Below, piece after piece: positions 1 to 5,706 of a stretch of 7,196 nucleotides of DNA. Every line of letters starts with the position of its first letter. Position 1 is the first letter of the stretch. The notes beneath the pieces were generated by a model. It searched no databases. It was given only the letters and a program-made list of their open reading frames with translations, and was not told where the DNA came from. The position numbers were made by a program, and so were the translations under genes. Source of the stretch: Betaproteobacteria bacterium (GTDB lineage: Bacteria; Pseudomonadota; Gammaproteobacteria; Burkholderiales; UBA9220); the NCBI GenBank assembly GCA_003519965.1, contig DOVS01000100.1, positions 1-7,196 on the forward strand, written 5' to 3'.

Positions 1-230
1 CCTACCGGGATGCCGCGGCCATCATCCGCCACGGAGACCGAACCATCGGCGTGCAGTTGCACCGTAATGACGTGGGCGAAACCGGCAAGCGCCTCGTCGG
101 CGGCATTGTCGATCACTTCTTGAACGATATGCAGGGGACTCTCGGTGTGCGTGTACATCCCTGGCCGCTGTTTCACGGGCTCAAGTCCGCGTAAAACACG
201 AATGGAGGAATCGGAATAAGGTCTGCTCAT
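1..230 (-). CDS. parE: DNA topoisomerase IV subunit B, N-terminal fragment (cut by window edge)
   Basis: This is the first 76 codons of the ATPase subunit of topoisomerase IV, the cytoplasmic type II enzyme that decatenates daughter chromosomes. The start of the GHKL ATPase domain is visible. [12 protein letters not shown] (residues 16-27) is the conserved entry. [13 protein letters not shown] (38-50) carries the catalytic Glu38 and the Mg-binding Asn42. DDGRGIPV (69-76) is the nucleotide-binding G1 box. The rest of the gene lies beyond the left edge. An in-frame TAA lies five codons before the ATG at 230, which fixes that start, yet no Shine-Dalgarno sequence sits directly before it. GyrB shares the fold, but the short N-terminus and the [15 protein letters not shown] wording resemble ParE of betaproteobacteria from memory. 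I am confident of the family and fairly sure it is ParE rather than GyrB. Confidence 0.9.
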   Translation of the reverse strand, partial: MSRPYSDSSIRVLRGLEPVKQRPGMYTHTESPLHIVQEVIDNAADEALAGFAHVITVQLHADGSVSVADDGRGIPV

Positions 231-245
231 GGGTGATTCTATTTA

Positions 246-269
246 TTACAACACCGGGGAAACTACCAT
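246..269 (-). other. possible 7-codon leader ORF before parE
   Basis: ATG at 269 opens a frame MVVSPVL ending in TAA at 246-248, 15 nt before the parE ATG. A perfect Shine-Dalgarno sequence (284-293) lies upstream, but 16 nt separate its GGAGG core from this ATG, longer than the usual 5-10. This could allow reinitiation into parE, which has no Shine-Dalgarno sequence of its own. It may equally be chance. Confidence 0.2.
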
Positions 270-283
270 AAAATCCGGCCAGA

Positions 284-293
284 CACCTCCTTT
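284..293 (-). promoter_or_regulatory. perfect Shine-Dalgarno sequence without a well-spaced gene
   Basis: The minus strand reads AAAGGAGGTG here, fully complementary to the usual 3' end of 16S rRNA. The parE start is 53 nt further on, far beyond normal spacing, and no ATG lies 5-10 nt downstream. It may act as a ribosome standby or loading site for parE or for the short leader at 246-269, or it may be a relic of a lost gene. Confidence 0.35.
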
Positions 294-351
294 AGACAGA
301 CACGGGGTAGAAAATAACCGCAGCGCCTCATCATTGCAAGACACGGCCTGC

Positions 352-374
352 TGCGGCGGCAAAACCACGCCGCA
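352..374. repeat. inverted repeat TGCGGCG-N9-CGCCGCA in the MCP-parE gap
   Basis: Two perfect 7-bp arms (352-358 and 368-374) flank a 9-nt loop. The repeat lies between the chemoreceptor stop and parE, both on the minus strand. No T-run follows on either strand, so it is not a standard intrinsic terminator. It could be an RNA fold or a protein site in the parE leader. Confidence 0.35.
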
Positions 375-452
375 TGGCGGTTGAGACGCGATTCCGGCGC
401 GCCCGGCCGATAAAAACGCAGCGGATGACGGGATACAGTAGGGAGTCGAACC

Positions 453-475
453 GCGTCCGCCGAAAGGCGATACGC
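453..475 (-). terminator. weak stem-loop just downstream of the chemoreceptor
   Basis: On the minus strand the arms GCGT-AT-CGCC and GGCG-G-ACGC close on a TTTC loop, giving eight pairs interrupted by a small internal loop. The structure begins 7 nt after the chemoreceptor stop codon, a natural place for a transcript end. It lacks a trailing T-run, so it may be only a 3'-end stabilising hairpin. Low confidence as a terminator. Confidence 0.22.
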
Positions 476-482
476 CGCCCGG

Positions 483-2084
483 CTAGCCAATGGCCTTATC
501 GAGGGCGCTCAATTTGAATTGGGCGATCAATTGATGCAGGGCGTCGGAGGTGCTTTCCAGATTCGTCATAGCCACGCGGGTGGAATCGATGTCTTTCGCG
601 GTTGAAGCGCTAATCTCCGCGACTTCGTCCACGGTCGCGGCGATGTTGCCGCCTACCGCCGTCAGTTCTTCGGAGGCGCTGGCGATTTGCTTCATCATGG
701 AGTCGCTTACATGGGCGGCTTGGTCGATTTCCGCAAGCACCTGCCCCATGATCTCGCCCTGGGAAACGCCCAAGCCTACCTCGTTTTGCGCCTGATGCAT
801 GGCCGTTGAGGCTTGCGTCGCGCTATCTTGAATCACCTCGACGATCTTGGAAATATCGGACGTAGAAGCGGCGGTTCGTTCCGATAGCTTACGGACTTCG
901 TCGGCGACCACGGCAAATCCCCGCCCTTGCTCGCCTGCCCTGGCCGCTTCGATAGCTGCGTTAAGCGCCAACAAATTCGTTTGTTCCGCAATATCCTGAA
1001 TGATCCCGCTGACCTCGGCAATACGTTGAATCGACAAACTAAGTTCATCGATGGTTTTCACCGAGGATTTAACCGCGCCGTCGATTTGATGAAATGCGGC
1101 AATCGCTTGTTGCCCGGTGTCGCTCCCCGTTTGCACCAGCGCCCGCGCCTGATTCGCCGCCGCCGCCGCATTGCTGACATTGGCGGCGCTTTCCCGTATG
1201 GTGTGATTCATCTCCTCGATCGCCCCGTTAACGTGAGACACCCGCTCCGCTTGCGCCTGTGCGCTGATATTTACGGCATTCGTCATTTGACTGACGTCTT
1301 GCGCTGCGTCTTTTGTCATACCGGTAGATTGGCGGACTTCACGTAAGATCCCTTCAAAACGGGCGATAAATGTATTGATGGTTTTCGCCATCTGGCTGAT
1401 TTCGTCATTATTGGGCGTCGGCAAACGACGCGCCAAATCTCCTTTTTCCAGGTATCCCACCACGGTGGTAATTTCTCCTACCCGTTTTTTCAGACTGCGG
1501 TTAAATAGCGCCTGAAAGACCGCGACCAAGACGCCAACGACCACTAAAGGAATCAGAACGACCCATAGGATGTGCTCGACGGCGCTAGTAATACGCTGCT
1601 GAGCAGTTACCGCAATACCTTTATTCACGGTAACCAGCTTATCCAGCGCCGCCGCCATGGGGACTAGATACATTTTGTAGCTGGCGTCGGGTATCTGCAG
1701 CGCATCGGTCGGACTATCGGCGGCAATTTTAATCGCACCGTAAAATTCTTTCGCATAGCGCCCCCACAGGCCCAGGATATGGCGAATTTTATCTTTCTCC
1801 TTGCCGTTAGGCGTCCGTGTCAGGAGTTCTTTTCCCAAAGTACGAATATGCGCACCGGTTTTCTTCAGCTGAGGAAGCGTATCGGGCAAAATGGGATCGG
1901 CGCGAGAAATAGCCAATGCGGATGCTTTTATTTCGATCAAATCCTGATCCATATGTTGCTTGGTCTGGTAAGTGCCGAATTCACCGCGCAGGCGTTGTAG
2001 ATTTAGCGCCGTGGAAACAGCGACGATTGACATGCCGATAACGGTCATCGCCGTAATTAAACGCAACTGTTGTTGTAAGGTCAT
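483..2084 (-). CDS. methyl-accepting chemotaxis protein (transmembrane chemoreceptor)
   Basis: This is a complete 533-residue inner-membrane chemoreceptor that would control CheA/CheW signalling to the flagellar motor or a related output. Transmembrane helix 1 spans about residues 9-27. A mostly helical periplasmic domain (about 28-171), sized like a four-helix-bundle ligand sensor, follows. Transmembrane helix 2 is at about 172-194 and a HAMP linker at about 195-247, with [11 protein letters not shown] at 222-232. The long cytoplasmic coiled coil turns at the near-invariant hairpin tip, [20 protein letters not shown] (364-383), followed by [17 protein letters not shown] (384-400). EEM and EEL segments near 290 and 472 are plausible methylation-helix sites. 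There is no C-terminal NWETF-type pentapeptide for CheR/CheB docking and no PAS or CHASE domain. The start is firm: an in-frame TGA lies six codons upstream and GAGGA stands just before the ATG, though unusually close. The ligand cannot be inferred. No che or flagellar gene is in the window. Confidence 0.95.
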   Translation of the reverse strand: MTLQQQLRLITAMTVIGMSIVAVSTALNLQRLRGEFGTYQTKQHMDQDLIEIKASALAISRADPILPDTLPQLKKTGAHIRTLGKELLTRTPNGKEKDKIRHILGLWGRYAKEFYGAIKIAADSPTDALQIPDASYKMYLVPMAAALDKLVTVNKGIAVTAQQRITSAVEHILWVVLIPLVVVGVLVAVFQALFNRSLKKRVGEITTVVGYLEKGDLARRLPTPNNDEISQMAKTINTFIARFEGILREVRQSTGMTKDAAQDVSQMTNAVNISAQAQAERVSHVNGAIEEMNHTIRESAANVSNAAAAANQARALVQTGSDTGQQAIAAFHQIDGAVKSSVKTIDELSLSIQRIAEVSGIIQDIAEQTNLLALNAAIEAARAGEQGRGFAVVADEVRKLSERTAASTSDISKIVEVIQDSATQASTAMHQAQNEVGLGVSQGEIMGQVLAEIDQAAHVSDSMMKQIASASEELTAVGGNIAATVDEVAEISASTAKDIDSTRVAMTNLESTSDALHQLIAQFKLSALDKAIG

Positions 2085-2124
2085 ATCCTCTGCGATACCT
2101 CAATTTGTTCGTGCAAGATGCCTC

Positions 2125-2143
2125 GCCACGGCATTCCCATGGC
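2125..2143 (-). promoter_or_regulatory. stem-loop in the presumed 5' leader of the chemoreceptor
   Basis: On the minus strand GCCATGG and CCGTGGC pair over 7 positions, including one T-G wobble, around a GAATG loop. The fold sits about 40 nt upstream of the chemoreceptor ATG. If transcription starts near 2147, as the -10-like box suggests, it lies in the mRNA leader and could affect stability or translation. As DNA the arms have one mismatch. Confidence 0.3.
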
Positions 2144-2153
2144 GCCGCCGTGC

Positions 2154-2159
2154 ATAATA
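2154..2159 (-). promoter_or_regulatory. candidate -10 box for the chemoreceptor
   Basis: The minus strand reads TATTAT, a 5/6 match to TATAAT, about 70 nt before the chemoreceptor ATG. The hexamer 17 nt upstream, TGAATA, matches the -35 consensus at only 3 of 6 positions. Such a promoter would be weak or activator-dependent. I found no convincing sigma-28 or sigma-54 alternative. Confidence 0.25.
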
Positions 2160-2185
2160 TTCCACCAGGAAATCATTATTCACCG

Positions 2186-2206
2186 GAAATATGACAAAAA
2201 TATTTC
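2186..2206. promoter_or_regulatory. inverted repeat GAAATAT-N7-ATATTTC (candidate operator)
   Basis: Perfect 7-bp arms at 2186-2192 and 2200-2206 flank a 7-nt spacer, in the divergent region between the chemoreceptor and the ribbon-helix-helix gene. The centre-to-centre size suits a dimeric regulator. The left arm also contains one of two GGAAAT hexamers (2168-2173 and 2185-2190) set 17 bp apart. The surrounding DNA is AT-rich, which raises the chance of coincidental palindromes. Confidence 0.4.
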
Positions 2207-2210
2207 ATTA

Positions 2211-2226
2211 GAATATTTGCATATTC
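2211..2226. promoter_or_regulatory. inverted repeat GAATAT-TTGC-ATATTC (candidate operator)
   Basis: Perfect 6-bp arms flank a 4-nt centre, starting 5 bp after the neighbouring palindrome at 2186-2206 and resembling its half-site (GAATAT against GAAATAT). The pair could form an operator array for a regulator of one or both divergent genes. The base composition is AT-rich, so confidence is moderate at best. Confidence 0.35.
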
Positions 2227-2288
2227 TTGCCTGGATACGCTTTACAAGACGGCGTTATTCATGCAACGCTATTACTAGTAACCAAATC

Positions 2289-2305
2289 CTTCGAAATTTC
2301 CGAAG
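2289..2305. promoter_or_regulatory. inverted repeat CTTCG-N7-CGAAG before the ribbon-helix-helix gene
   Basis: Arms of 5 bp (2289-2293 and 2301-2305) surround an AT centre, and the overlapping octamer GAAATTTC (2293-2300) is itself a perfect palindrome. It lies 26 bp upstream of the ATG at 2332, a position suited to autoregulation by the downstream DNA-binding protein. It shares the GAAAT element with the repeats at 2186-2226. Confidence 0.4.
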
Positions 2306-2331
2306 AGTGTGCTAACAGCCGAGGTTAAGAT

Positions 2332-2817
2332 ATGGTGGGACCGCGTGGTAAACAGGAAAATTTTTCCCAGGCAATCGATGCCGCCAAAACGGCAAACCGG
2401 GATAGAGTGCGTGCTTGGCGCTCCCGTAACACGGACAAACAGCAAGTCGCCCTTTATCTCTCCCGGCCGACCTACCAGTTACTCAGGGATGCGGCGCATC
2501 GCGAAGCGATCAATCTCTCCGCCATCGCAGAACGCACGCTTAGCGCTGGACTACTCAAGCAGAATCAAACGCGCTTGCGGCAGTCCAGCGCAATGCCCAA
2601 AGGCGGAGAACAAATTATCGGCACCATTTGGTCCAGAAAAAAACAGGCCGCGCCCTGGGAAGTCGCTCTAACCGAAATTGTCAGCGCGGTCGAGGAGTTT
2701 GTCGGTTGCCTCGAGTTCAACCAGGAAGCCGAGCCTCTATCCCAAGGAATAATGCAGGATGTCCCGATCGAAGTATGGGAAGCCATTCAGCTTATTTACG
2801 GCTGGTCCCGCGGTTAA
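2332..2817 (+). CDS. hypothetical protein with probable ribbon-helix-helix DNA-binding segment
   Basis: I do not recognise this 161-residue protein as a named family. It is soluble, with no signal peptide or membrane helix. Residues 37-74 fit a ribbon-helix-helix fold: a short strand QVALYLS (38-44), helix A PTYQLLRDAAHREA (46-59), the turn INLS (60-63) and helix B AIAERTLSAGLL (64-75). The first 36 residues are basic (NRDRVRAWRSRN at 22-33). The C-terminal half (about 90-161) has Trp at 100, 109, 149 and 158 and an acidic amphipathic stretch at 114-135, perhaps for dimerisation or partner contact. The start is supported by GAGG 7 nt before the ATG. It is the only plus-strand gene here, divergent from the chemoreceptor and convergent with the last gene of the permease cluster (25-bp gap). 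A regulator, an antitoxin-like protein or a plasmid-type DNA-binding protein are all possible. No toxin gene lies next to it. Confidence 0.65.
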   Translation: MVGPRGKQENFSQAIDAAKTANRDRVRAWRSRNTDKQQVALYLSRPTYQLLRDAAHREAINLSAIAERTLSAGLLKQNQTRLRQSSAMPKGGEQIIGTIWSRKKQAAPWEVALTEIVSAVEEFVGCLEFNQEAEPLSQGIMQDVPIEVWEAIQLIYGWSRG

Positions 2818-2842
2818 AACACCCTAGGCAACGCGTGCTGCG

Positions 2843-3601
2843 TTAGGTTGCAATACGCCGTAGGGTCAGCCCGATAATAAGCCCTAGAAAACCGACGAGT
2901 GGAACAAAAATAAGGCCGAACAACCAACTATCCTTATTCGCAAAATCGGTCACCCATCGTTCCATCGATATTTCGTGAACGACAAAGTTATGTATTTGGT
3001 GCGCAACGATATGCCCATTTCGGGTTAAATAGATGCTCAGTTGATAATTTCCGAGAGGAATCGATGTCGGTAAAATCACTTTGGAGAAAAAAACATGACC
3101 GCCGACTAAGGTCACCGCATGCTCGTTCTCTATGTAGTCCTGCTGTTTTTCCTTAAGCTGCAAGAACGCCGTCCGCCATCGCTCGATATTCTTAGGACGC
3201 GGCTGAAATCGCGCGTCGTCCAGAATACTCGCATTACTGAGTTCATGGTGTTCGAGAACAGCCTGACTGAGTTGGGTATGCCGTGGGGCGGAAGAAAGCA
3301 ATTGAAAAATGCCCGGCGCGCCAGTTATCGTCGTCTTCCCAGAACCTAGCCAGAAAGGTCCTTTGCGGGTCTTAAGCTTCATGGAGACTTTTTGATCGGG
3401 CGAGCGAAGTTTGATGATGATTTGCCCCGGCTGAGAGATTCCCCCCAAAATTAATATTCTCGTCCCGGTAAAATTGCTGCCGATATTCACTTTATCGGTA
3501 GCGACCCAGCTGATTAGCTTGGGCGTTTCCGCCAAGGCGGGGGAAACGGCAACTCCGAGAGTTGCCAATAACAATAATACTATCAAATAATTGCGTCGCA
3601 T
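2843..3601 (-). CDS. TIGR02186/Alph_Pro_TM-type membrane-anchored periplasmic protein, copy 2
   Basis: This is a 252-residue protein of unknown function, the second paralogue of the gene at 4957-5706. A signal peptide (1-24) ends in a good AxA site, PALA|E. A beta-rich extracytoplasmic domain follows, with family hallmarks also present in copy 1: F44-x-G near the start, GPFWLGSGK (81-89), LLSS (101-104), a central W/F-x-x-L-K segment (142-150) and PLGNYQLSIYL (182-192). One transmembrane helix (about 225-246) anchors it, with a short basic tail (RRIAT) in the cytoplasm. It starts 18 nt after the stop of the second permease, probably in the same transcript. The leader is AT-rich with no Shine-Dalgarno sequence, so translation may depend on coupling. 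From memory the family was described from Alphaproteobacteria as single-copy and of unknown function. A role as the periplasmic partner of the adjacent permease is inference from gene order. Confidence 0.8.
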   Translation of the reverse strand: MRRNYLIVLLLLATLGVAVSPALAETPKLISWVATDKVNIGSNFTGTRILILGGISQPGQIIIKLRSPDQKVSMKLKTRKGPFWLGSGKTTITGAPGIFQLLSSAPRHTQLSQAVLEHHELSNASILDDARFQPRPKNIERWRTAFLQLKEKQQDYIENEHAVTLVGGHVFFSKVILPTSIPLGNYQLSIYLTRNGHIVAHQIHNFVVHEISMERWVTDFANKDSWLFGLIFVPLVGFLGLIIGLTLRRIAT

Positions 3602-3619
3602 AGTTAATATAATTTGTAT

Positions 3620-4546
3620 TTAATAAGTTATCTGCATCGTGAATGGATTACTTGGCTGCAATATCAAACCGAGTCCCATTTGTATCGCCACTCCAAGCAC
3701 GACCACCGCCAACACCAGGCGCAAATGCTCGCTTTTCATTAATGCGCTGAGACGCGTTCCTACAACGCTACCGACGCTCGAACCAAGCACCAGCGTTATC
3801 ACTAGATAAGGATCGACGGCGTGATTCATGCCCGCCTGCAAAATACTGACATTGGCGGCGATAAACAAGAGTTGAAACAGGGTTGTTCCCACCGCCACCT
3901 TCGTCGGCAGCTTCATTAGGTAAATCAGCGCCGGCACCATAAGGAATCCGCCGCTAATCCCTAAGGAAGTAATAGACCCGACCATCATGCCTAAAAGCAT
4001 GGGCAAAATAAACGACATATGCTGCCCGGAAACGGGGAAATAAACTTTTCCGGGAAGAAAATCAACAATTTTCGCCATAATCGACGGTTTTGCATCGCCC
4101 GCGGCTTGTTTATTTTCTTGTTTCCGCTTCGGCCGCATCGCATTAAACGATTCGATCAGCATTGCGCTTCCAACGAAGCCCAACACGATTAGATAAACGA
4201 AAGACAAAATAGTGTGGAAATGGCCGCCGTGCTCCAGAATTTTAGCGACATAAACACCGACGGCCCCGCCAGCCCATCCTCCCAGAACTAAAAGAATAGC
4301 CATGCGAAAATCGACATTACCCAGCCGCCAATGGCCATAGCTGCCAACGGAGGAAGTTCCCACGATTTGCGCCGTGCTGCTTCCCGCGGCGACAAGCGGA
4401 GGAACCCCGAGAATAAGCAGAAGAGGCGTTAACAGAAACCCGCCGCCAACCCCCGTTAACCCTGAAAGCAAACCGACGCCGGTCCCTAATGCAATAACAA
4501 GCCAAAGATTAATACCTATGTGTGCAATAGGGAGAAACACGTGCAT
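3620..4546 (-). CDS. TSUP (TauE/SafE-like) anion permease, copy 2
   Basis: This is an inner-membrane transporter of the TSUP superfamily, whose characterised members move sulfite, sulfonates or other small organic anions. Its substrate is unknown. The chosen ATG at 4546 gives 308 residues beginning MHVFLPIAH, matching MEVFLPIAH of copy 1, with AAAAAGG 9 nt upstream. The same frame extends to a GTG at 4621 (25 more residues, polar, without a Shine-Dalgarno sequence), which I consider less likely. About eight hydrophobic segments form two homologous halves. The first carries GLLSGLTGVGGGF (25-37), HWRLGN (72-77) and MLIESFN (129-135). A charged loop (138-160) and FLPGKVYFPVSG (163-174) precede the second half, whose signature is SITSLGISGGF (191-201). 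There copy 1 has one more residue and GVGGGF, so the motif is altered. Hand count: 79 of the first 140 positions are identical to copy 1. It is followed by the copy 2 anchored protein. Confidence 0.9.
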   Translation of the reverse strand: MHVFLPIAHIGINLWLVIALGTGVGLLSGLTGVGGGFLLTPLLLILGVPPLVAAGSSTAQIVGTSSVGSYGHWRLGNVDFRMAILLVLGGWAGGAVGVYVAKILEHGGHFHTILSFVYLIVLGFVGSAMLIESFNAMRPKRKQENKQAAGDAKPSIMAKIVDFLPGKVYFPVSGQHMSFILPMLLGMMVGSITSLGISGGFLMVPALIYLMKLPTKVAVGTTLFQLLFIAANVSILQAGMNHAVDPYLVITLVLGSSVGSVVGTRLSALMKSEHLRLVLAVVVLGVAIQMGLGLILQPSNPFTMQITY

Positions 4547-4613
4547 ATTTTTTAGCCTTTTTACCGTTAAGAAACGTTGCGAAAAGCGCCCGGACGATGA
4601 GTGCGGGCGTTCC

Positions 4614-4764
4614 TCAATCACACCGTTTTGCCAATAAAATTTTTAAATATAAGCGTTTAACCGCCTCATCACGCCTGTTAGCGTCTGCCGCCTCTACCAG
4701 GTTTTTGAGCGCTCATCGCTTAGCCGAATTCCGGGAGCATCAATACCGCTTGTTTATCCGCCGC
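4614..4764 (-). pseudogene. possible remnant of a short lost gene between the modules
   Basis: Two protein-like stretches in different minus-strand frames, codons 4764-4723 (ending LMLPEFG then TAA) and 4712-4614 (with LVEAADANRRDEAVKR and LYLKILLAK), lie end to end with a frame change and a stop between them. No start codon or ribosome site goes with them, and I recognise no family. The composition is the only argument, so this is a weak call. Confidence 0.15.
4646..4651 (-). promoter_or_regulatory. candidate -10 box for the second permease module
   Basis: The minus strand reads TATATT (5/6 against TATAAT) within an AT-rich block 94 nt before the ATG at 4546. The -35 region 16-17 nt upstream (CGTGAT or GCGTGA) is poor. 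A promoter here would let module 2 be expressed independently of the uspA-module 1 transcript. Confidence 0.22.
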
Positions 4765-4879
4765 TTACCCTCTTGGCTACGCATTCCTAGAAGTTGGCGG
4801 TTATTCCTATGTTATTGGCGCCATCATCGCCTTTTCCTCAACGGTTCAACCGTCGTCGCGCTCTCAAAAGGAGAACTGG

Positions 4880-4899
4880 CCGGGAATACGCATTCCCGG
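4880..4899. repeat. perfect hairpin CCGGGAAT-ACGC-ATTCCCGG beside an A/T tract
   Basis: Arms of 8 bp (4880-4887 and 4892-4899) close on a 4-nt loop, 57 nt downstream of the stop codon of the first anchored-protein gene. In the direction of transcription (minus strand) the T-rich tract precedes the stem rather than following it. It is therefore not a textbook terminator for module 1. A 3'-end processing or stabilising hairpin, or a protein site, remains possible. Confidence 0.45.
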
Positions 4900-4956
4900 G
4901 AAAATTTTAAAAATTTCTCTGATTTAGCTATCTCAAGACAAAAACCCAAAATGTTG

Positions 4957-5706
4957 TTAGTCATCGTTGTTACGGCGCAACAGAACACCCAGTCCAAGAC
5001 CGATGAGCATGGCGCTCATCGTAAAAACAAGACCGAATAGCCATGGATGTTTACGCGCGATTTCGGAAACCCATAACTCCAAGTCCACTTGGCGCACGTC
5101 CAGCCCGCTGGTTTGCTGGCTGACGACACGACCATGGTTGACTTGGTAAATATTCAATTTATACATGCCAATAGGTAGTTTGGCCGGCAATGACAAATGC
5201 GTGAAAAAGAGACGGTCATGCGCCACGGTTACGGCGTCGCTCACTTCTCGGTAGGAACCGTTCTCTCTTTTGAGGCGTAGAAAAGCGTCGTCCCATCCCG
5301 GCACAGCTCCGCCCGTCACCATTGGCGTCCCCTGCGCCAGCCCGTCCTTTAAACTGAGTCCGTAGCGATTAATCTCACTGGCCGGCAATAACTGGGTAAT
5401 GGGTTTGCTCGATAACAAATACATGAGGCCGGGAGTGTCCTTCACCACCACTTTGCCGCTATCCAGCCATACCGGGCCAATTTTAACTCTACGGCTTACC
5501 GCCACGTCCTGTTTAGGCGACACCACTTTAATGATGACATCGCCGGGGCTGGACATCGAACCAAAGAGCAAGACTTGCTTACCGATGAACCGAGTCGTGA
5601 TGTCCACATGCTCATGCTCTAATTGACTAATCAACGTATCGCCAGCATTACCCCTTAATGGTAAAAGGGCAAAAATGATTAACGCACTACTAACAAACCG
5701 CTTCAT
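4957..5706 (-). CDS. TIGR02186/Alph_Pro_TM-type membrane-anchored periplasmic protein, copy 1
   Basis: This is a 249-residue protein of unknown function. A signal peptide occupies residues 1-21 (basic KR, hydrophobic core, GNA|G). The extracytoplasmic domain (about 22-220) is beta-rich and carries the family pattern: VDITTRFIGKQVLLFG (34-49), SPGDVIIKV (53-61), GPVWLDSGK (77-85), LLSSKP (97-102), AFLRLKRENGSY (141-152), LFFTHLSLPAKLPIG (166-180) and MYKLNIYQV (181-189). A single transmembrane helix (about 222-243) ends in a short RRNNDD cytoplasmic tail. It is slightly shorter than the roughly 270 residues I recall for the family. Its ATG overlaps the TGA of the upstream permease in an ATGA junction, with AAGAG about 8 nt upstream, so it is translationally coupled to the permease. 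Hand count over 68 core residues gives 29 identities with copy 2. A partner role for the permease is inferred from this coupling. Confidence 0.82.
   Translation of the reverse strand: MKRFVSSALIIFALLPLRGNAGDTLISQLEHEHVDITTRFIGKQVLLFGSMSSPGDVIIKVVSPKQDVAVSRRVKIGPVWLDSGKVVVKDTPGLMYLLSSKPITQLLPASEINRYGLSLKDGLAQGTPMVTGGAVPGWDDAFLRLKRENGSYREVSDAVTVAHDRLFFTHLSLPAKLPIGMYKLNIYQVNHGRVVSQQTSGLDVRQVDLELWVSEIARKHPWLFGLVFTMSAMLIGLGLGVLLRRNNDD

Larger units (their letters stand above)
4547..4956. other. 410-bp gap between the two permease modules
   Basis: No convincing intact gene lies here. On the minus strand a 32-codon open stretch (4712 to 4614, no start codon) reads like coding sequence, with NLVEAADANRRDEAV. 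A second short stretch in another frame (4764 to 4723) ends LMLPEFG before a stop. Together these could be the decayed end of a lost gene or chance. The gap also holds the hairpin at 4880-4899, AT-rich tracts (4900-4916 and 4637-4652), and a possible promoter for module 2. A long plus-strand frame crossing the gap (4597-5040) overlaps both flanking genes and has no protein-like features. Confidence 0.4.

Noticed and set aside
430..480. tRNA-like GGTTCGACTCC sequence on the minus strand
   Set aside because: The flanking bases do not form a T stem (CGCGG against CCCTA), and no D or anticodon arm or acceptor stem can be folded around it.
263..490. 75-codon minus-strand open frame between the chemoreceptor and parE
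   Set aside because: It overlaps the chemoreceptor stop region, is rich in Arg, Cys and Pro like noncoding GC-rich sequence, and has no recognisable motif.
927..1346. 139-codon plus-strand frame opposite the chemoreceptor
   Set aside because: It is antisense to the conserved signalling domain, whose coding is unambiguous, and it has no domain or ribosome site.
2150..2168. sigma-54-like promoter (TGG and TGCA on the minus strand) before the chemoreceptor
   Set aside because: The GG to GC spacing is 11 rather than 10 bases and the flanking consensus is poor.
2207..2254. sigma-28-type promoter for the chemoreceptor, from TAAAG on the minus strand
   Set aside because: No GCCGATAA-like box lies at the required distance.
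2309..2671. 120-codon plus-strand frame overlapping the ribbon-helix-helix gene
   Set aside because: The overlapping 161-codon frame has a better ribosome site and a plausible fold; this one reads as an off-frame product.
2824..2847. terminator between the convergent genes (AACGC-GTGCT-GCGTT)
   Set aside because: The stem is only 5 bp, overlaps a stop codon, and has no T-run on either strand.
4597..5040. 147-codon plus-strand open frame across the gap between modules
   Set aside because: It overlaps the 5' end of permease 2 and the 3' end of the first anchored-protein gene; the translation is basic and featureless, with no good ribosome site.
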